This document shows positions 62,957 through 64,000 of a stretch of 64,000 bases of DNA, piece by piece. The notes under the pieces were generated by a model. It searched no databases, was not told the DNA's origin, and saw only the letters and a program-made list of their open reading frames with translations. Source of the DNA: Microlunatus kandeliicorticis (GTDB lineage: Bacteria > Actinomycetota > Actinomycetes > Propionibacteriales > Propionibacteriaceae); assembly GCF_014137855.1 (NCBI RefSeq), contig NZ_JACGWT010000002.1, positions 806,001 through 870,000 of the forward strand. The letters run 5' to 3'. Every line of letters starts with the position of its first letter. Position 1 is the first letter of the stretch. The position numbers were made by a program, and so were the translations under genes.

Positions 62957-64000
62957 ATGATCGCGATCCTGGTGGCCGCCGCGACCGCCCTGCTCTTCAC
63001 GCTCTTTCTCACCCCGCTGTTCGTCCGGCTGTTCCAACGGCTCGGCTGGGGGCAGCGGATCCGGGTCGACGGCCCGACCAGTCACCACACCAAGGCAGGC
63101 ACCCCGACCAAGGGCGGGATCGTCTTCCTCAGCGGGGCGGTCGTCGGCTACTTCGCCGCCCACCTGTTCGTGCCCAACACGGCGATCACCGCCAGCGGTC
63201 TGCTCGCGCTGTTCCTCACCCTGGGGCTGGCCCTGGTCGGCTTTCTCGACGACTACACCAAGACCCGGCGCGACCGCAGCCTCGGGCTGACCGGCTGGCA
63301 GAAGATCGGCGGGCAGGTGGTGGTGGCCAGCGTGTTCGCCGTGCTGGCCCGGATGTTCCCCGAGGGCGGCACCGGGATCCGCCCGGCCAGCACCGCGGTC
63401 TCGGTGGTCGGCGACGTGCCGTGGCTCGACTTCGCGCTGCTCGGACCGGTGGTCGGGCTGGTCGGCTACGTGCTCTGGGTCAACCTGCTCTCGGTGGCCG
63501 CCTCGAACGCGGTCAACGTCACCGACGGGCTCGACGGCCTCGCCGCCGGGGCCAGCATCATCGCGCTGTCGGTCTACGTGCTGATCACCCTCGGCGAGTT
63601 CCGGCGCAGCTGCGCGGTGGTCAGCGCGGCCGACGCCAGCGCGGGCCGGTGCTACGGCGCCCGGGACCCGCTCGACCTGGCGATCTTCGCCGCGGCGCTG
63701 GCCCTCGCGCTGGCCGGCTACCTGTGGTGGTCGGCGCCGCCGGCCCGGATCTTCATGGGCGACGTCGGCTCGCTCGGGCTGGGCGGGGCGCTGGCCGCGC
63801 TGGCCATCCTCAGCCGCACCGAGCTGCTGCTGGTGGTGATCGGCGGGCTGTTCTGCGCCACCACCGGCTCGGTGATCATCCAGCGCGCCTACTTCAAGAT
63901 CACCGGCGGCAAGCGGATCTTCCGGATGAGCCCGCTGCACCACCACTTCGAGCTGCTCGGCTGGCCCGAGCCGTTGATCACCATCCGGTTCTGGCTGATC
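62957..64000 (+). CDS. mraY: Phospho-N-acetylmuramoyl-pentapeptide transferase, 3' end beyond window
   Basis: 348 codons are visible before the window ends. MraY transfers phospho-MurNAc-pentapeptide from UDP to undecaprenyl phosphate, the first membrane step of peptidoglycan synthesis. The family motifs are present: GTPTKGGIVFL, FLDDYTKTRRDR, NAVNVTDGLDGLAAG, IFMGDVGSLGLGG and the SPLHHHFELLGW loop. About ten helices are visible. ATG 62957 has GGAG upstream, and TAGAGT (62924-62929), overlapping the GH18 stop codon, is a likely -10 box. It is not preceded by the usual murE/murF genes of the division cluster; what follows is not in the window. Confidence 0.93.
   Translation, partial: MIAILVAAATALLFTLFLTPLFVRLFQRLGWGQRIRVDGPTSHHTKAGTPTKGGIVFLSGAVVGYFAAHLFVPNTAITASGLLALFLTLGLALVGFLDDYTKTRRDRSLGLTGWQKIGGQVVVASVFAVLARMFPEGGTGIRPASTAVSVVGDVPWLDFALLGPVVGLVGYVLWVNLLSVAASNAVNVTDGLDGLAAGASIIALSVYVLITLGEFRRSCAVVSAADASAGRCYGARDPLDLAIFAAALALALAGYLWWSAPPARIFMGDVGSLGLGGALAALAILSRTELLLVVIGGLFCATTGSVIIQRAYFKITGGKRIFRMSPLHHHFELLGWPEPLITIRFWLI

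Overview
The window is very GC-rich DNA (about 70% or more by eye). It has strong G/C third-position bias, frequent GTG starts, ATGA/GTGA overlaps inside operons and sparse intergenic DNA. With Tat-type lipoprotein signals and many CUT1 sugar importers, this points to a free-living, carbohydrate-degrading actinomycete. The Propionibacteriales (Microlunatus/Friedmanniella/Nocardioides-like) are a reasonable but unproven guess. No rRNA, tRNA, insertion sequence, phage or CRISPR array was found.

Layout. 0-9.6 kb: a mixed housekeeping/stress region holding a partial membrane protein, a serine hydrolase, a GAF histidine kinase, a RidA-like protein, an EcsC-like protein, a phytanoyl-CoA-dioxygenase-like gene with a divergent AraC regulator, a copper P-type ATPase behind a CsoR-type operator, and a DUF559 protein. 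9.7-24.4 kb: one large sugar/sugar-acid catabolic locus. It has an ABC importer (SBP plus two permeases), a Gfo/Idh/MocA oxidoreductase, a GH106-like glycosidase, a KDPG-type aldolase, an esterase, a LacI regulator, a sugar dehydrogenase/epimerase, an enolase-superfamily dehydratase fused to a second Gfo/Idh/MocA domain, and a creatinase-like M24 protein. A 15-nt sequence containing the operator is repeated in front of two of its transcription units. 24.4-35 kb: a Nudix gene, a ROK regulator, a second ABC importer and an L-arabinose operon (araD, araA, phosphatase, mutarotase) with its own LacI protein and a different operator; no ribulokinase is present. 35-44 kb: acyl-CoA synthetase, MutT, an EAL-like/DICT signalling protein, GH15 and GH64 glycosidases, a second serine hydrolase and a self-regulated winged-helix repressor. 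44-51.6 kb: amino-acid permease, repeat array, SDR plus flavin monooxygenase, MFS transporter plus aldo/keto reductase, a nested palindrome and a Phd/VapC toxin-antitoxin pair. 51.6-64 kb: a fused ABC exporter, a third ABC importer with a third LacI protein and operator controlling a GH51 arabinofuranosidase, a secreted GH18 protein, and an mraY gene that runs off the end.

The genes add up to three parallel plant-polysaccharide uptake modules. Each has a Tat lipoprotein, two permeases, no ATPase of its own, a local LacI repressor and a distinct palindromic operator. Their glycosidases are cytoplasmic, so oligosaccharides are probably imported before cleavage. The least ordinary parts are the dehydratase/oxidoreductase fusion and its operon, the many probable leaderless promoters (a TANNNT box 6-8 nt before the start codon), and the palindromes and repeats between genes.
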